From the NCBI GenBank assembly GCA_910584945.1, contig CAJUDY010000016.1:8420-72419 (forward strand): 64,000 nt of DNA, given 5' to 3'. Below, piece by piece: positions 61,855 to 64,000 of the stretch. The notes beneath the pieces are model-generated. The model had not been told where the DNA came from and did no database searches. It was given only the letters and a program-made list of their open reading frames with translations. The translations under genes and the position numbers were made by a program. Numbering within the stretch: the stretch's first letter is position 1; every line of letters starts with the position of its first letter. The stretch is from an uncultured Lachnospiraceae bacterium. GTDB lineage: Bacteria; Bacillota; Clostridia; Lachnospirales; Lachnospiraceae.

Positions 61855-63882
61855 TTATGCCAGTAATTCTTTCATCAGATAATAAATCTCTGCAGCGGAA
61901 CCGCACTCCTCGACCCGGCTGATAAAATCCGTCCCGCTCAGAAGCTGAAGGATATCCTGCAGGATCTTCAGATGCTTCTCCTGATCTTCTGCTGCCAGTA
62001 CCATGACCACCTTCGCCTGACGCAGTTCTGAATAAACGACCGGTTCCCGAAAAACTGCCAGCGACAGATCCAGACAATTCACTCCGTCCTCCGGCTTGGC
62101 ATGGGCAAGAATGACGTCCCTTGTCAAAAACATATACGGTCCATAATACTGCAGCTGACTGACGATGGTATTCAGATAATTTTTCTCAATGCTCTTATAA
62201 TCCAACAGGCATCGGCCTGCCATACGGATACTGTCCTGCCAGGAATCCGCTTTTTCATAAATATGGATACGGGAAACATCCAGAATGCTCATCAGGTCAT
62301 TTTCCTGTGTTTCTGCTCCTTCCAGATACTCCATACTGCCTTGAATAAATGCCGTCAGATCCTTCCGAAGATCTTCATGATCTTCCGGACGTACATATTT
62401 TTTTATCACACGGAACAGCTGTTCCCGGCGGGCCGTCACATTTTTCGGAAGGACCACCCGATGATTCAGAATGCTGCTCCGATCAAATTCCGTCAAAATC
62501 GGGTGCACAGTGATCACCGGAACCACGGTGTTGATTTTCACTGTGGAGATCACCAGATCGCAGATATTCTGTATGTTTACCATGTCGACCACTGCCCGTA
62601 CATCCACGATCTCCGCAAATGGAAGAAGCTTCTGAATCTCCCTTTTCAGCATATTTCCGGTGGAAATCCCGTTGACGCAGACGATCAGGATACGCAGCCT
62701 GTCATCCTCACGTTTTGAGATCTTCAGAAACGCCCCGAAATGCAGGGCAAGGTACGCGATTTCGCCGTCCGGTACGGGAAAACCGATCGTCTCTTCCAGT
62801 CTTCCGGCGGCGGTCCTGGTCAGTGCACACAGCTCCGGGTACTCATGAAGGATATCGTTCCCGATGATATTTCCGATTTGTACACCGAACTTATAACGGT
62901 ACATGGAAGTATTCAGATGGACAAAAAGCGCCCGCTCCAGCTCTTCCCTCTGTTCAAAAAAGATGCAGGCAACCTTTTCAAAGTCAGAGATCAGCGTCCT
63001 GGTCAGATCATGGATATATTGTTTGGAATTGCTCTCAAAATATGCATCCGGCACAATATTGACCCGGGATCCCAGCAGATGCAGAGACAGATAGATCTGC
63101 TCCTCCGGCGCAAGATCCGGGAAATACTGCCGGACCAGAGCGCATTCTTTTGTCTTTGCGATCTCTGTCTCCTTCAGTCCTACCATGGGAATCCGGTCCT
63201 TATCCCGGTACATGACCGGAAGCAGCGCCGCCAGGGAAAGCAGCGCTCCGTCTACATAGCTGATCCCAAGGCCATGCTCGATCTCCTTCAGCTTCTCATA
63301 ACCGTCCTCAATCTCTTCCCTTCGGAAAAACGTGATCGTCCCTCCGCTGAACAGCGCCATCAGCTCGTGAAAATACAGCAAGAATAAAGCGCGGATTCTT
63401 ATGGGTTCTCCGGACAGATAATATCCCCGCTTTGCCTGATAGTTCAGCTTCAGGTCATACTGTTTCAGACAATCCGCCGCTTCTTTCAGATCGCTGAAAA
63501 TCGTATTTCTGCTGACCCCGCAGCAGTCCGTCAGTTGTTCCAGATAGACCGAACGGCTTTCATAGATCACACAGCAGATAATGACCTTTACCCGCTCCTC
63601 CGGCGAAAAGATATAGATCTGTTCCTGTTCATCCGATCCCAGCATGTTCTGAATCAGCGGTCTCTCGCCGTGGGGAATCAGAATTCCCTTTTCCCGAACC
63701 ACTTCAAGAGGCGAAAGCTCCGACTGCTCCAGCCAGAGATTGATCTTGCAGATGTCATAATACACGGTTCTCTTTGATACTTTCATCTCTGCACCGATCT
63801 GTTCCGTCGTGATATACTTTGTCTGGGTCAGCAAAAAATTCAGGATCTGTTTGCAGCGGGCGTTGATATACAGTAATGCCAT
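61855..63882 (-). CDS. BglG/MtlR-type PTS-regulated transcriptional activator
   Basis: 675 residues with the full multi-domain layout: HTH (TTEQIGAEMKVSKRTVYYDI), a second Mga-like HTH (LTDCCGVSRNTIFSDLKEAA), two PRDs with conserved His (residues about 200-400), an EIIB-like domain (RILIVCVNGISTGNMLKREI) and a C-terminal EIIA-2 domain (MFLTRDVILAHAKPEDGVN, active His). Such proteins activate the adjacent PTS operon when it is transporting. AGGAGG is 7 bp before the ATG at 63880-63882. A -10 TATAAT is at 63929-63934. It lies directly upstream of the EIIA-EIIC-EIIB genes and surely regulates them. Confidence 0.92.
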   Translation of the reverse strand: MALLYINARCKQILNFLLTQTKYITTEQIGAEMKVSKRTVYYDICKINLWLEQSELSPLEVVREKGILIPHGERPLIQNMLGSDEQEQIYIFSPEERVKVIICCVIYESRSVYLEQLTDCCGVSRNTIFSDLKEAADCLKQYDLKLNYQAKRGYYLSGEPIRIRALFLLYFHELMALFSGGTITFFRREEIEDGYEKLKEIEHGLGISYVDGALLSLAALLPVMYRDKDRIPMVGLKETEIAKTKECALVRQYFPDLAPEEQIYLSLHLLGSRVNIVPDAYFESNSKQYIHDLTRTLISDFEKVACIFFEQREELERALFVHLNTSMYRYKFGVQIGNIIGNDILHEYPELCALTRTAAGRLEETIGFPVPDGEIAYLALHFGAFLKISKREDDRLRILIVCVNGISTGNMLKREIQKLLPFAEIVDVRAVVDMVNIQNICDLVISTVKINTVVPVITVHPILTEFDRSSILNHRVVLPKNVTARREQLFRVIKKYVRPEDHEDLRKDLTAFIQGSMEYLEGAETQENDLMSILDVSRIHIYEKADSWQDSIRMAGRCLLDYKSIEKNYLNTIVSQLQYYGPYMFLTRDVILAHAKPEDGVNCLDLSLAVFREPVVYSELRQAKVVMVLAAEDQEKHLKILQDILQLLSGTDFISRVEECGSAAEIYYLMKELLA

Positions 63883-63947
63883 GATAGCTCCTCCTTTCCT
63901 GTCTGTTCTCAGGATTTCCTTAAGGAGCATTATATAAAACAGAACAT

Positions 63948-63968
63948 AAAAAATAGGCTTCGCCTATT
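63948..63968 (-). terminator. Intrinsic terminator of a gene beyond the right edge
   Basis: AATAGGC (63952-63958), TTC loop, GCCTATT (63962-63968), followed on the minus strand by TTTTTT. It ends minus-strand transcription from outside and leaves the BglG-type gene with its own promoter. Confidence 0.75.
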
Positions 63969-64000
63969 CAACTCCCCTGCCCCTCATTCTTGAGGGGTTA

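Overview
The window is a single stretch of low-GC-Gram-positive (Bacillota) chromosome, most like a gut Lachnospiraceae/Clostridia member. The reasons are strong AGGAGG ribosome-binding sites, sigma-A promoters with 17-bp spacers, PTS systems, VanW and DUF4430 secreted proteins, an ECF S component without its own ATPase, GH94 phosphorylases and anaerobic redox genes (a ferredoxin-thioredoxin-reductase-like protein and a 4Fe-4S aldo-keto reductase). Base composition is about 50% GC, with an obviously AT-richer island near 14.6-16.3 kb. No tRNA, rRNA or CRISPR array was seen.

Layout. 1-3.8 kb: end of an amino-acid ABC ATPase, thioredoxin plus FTR-like reductase, a K+ channel and a flavodoxin. 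3.8-13.6 kb: two identical, directly repeated IS1182-type elements bracket a PucR regulator, two LigM/GcvT-like tetrahydrofolate-dependent demethylases and an MFS transporter, which looks like a composite transposon carrying an O-demethylation operon. 13.6-20.5 kb: a small secreted Cys/His protein, a HipA-like kinase with a HipA-N/HIRAN partner on AT-rich DNA, several gene ruins, a VanW protein and a membrane protein. 20.5-34.9 kb: an MMPL exporter with a very long heptad-repeat lipoprotein under tandem operators, an Ldh2-type dehydrogenase, a MarR-MATE pair with a striking palindrome, a purine permease, an aldo-keto reductase and an SPFH/NAD-kinase-like pair.

34.9-41.6 kb: a ruined beta-glucoside PTS/GH1 operon with its surviving RpiR regulator, followed by an intact trehalose locus (treR, EIIBCA, phosphotrehalase) with three TGTTTAAACA operators. 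42-45 kb: a sugar-binding lipoprotein paired with a chemoreceptor. 45.4-46.6 kb: a cobalamin riboswitch over a DUF4430 protein and an ECF S component. 46.9-59.1 kb: a beta-glucooligosaccharide locus (domain-permuted GH3, ABC importer, two GH94 phosphorylases, AraC regulator) with a MITE-like element in its divergent intergenic region. 59.4-63.9 kb: an ascorbate/pentitol-type PTS (EIIB, EIIC, EIIA) behind a PRD/EIIA-containing BglG-type activator.

A recurring theme is decay: more than a dozen short, internally deleted or truncated gene remnants sit in the gaps between intact genes.
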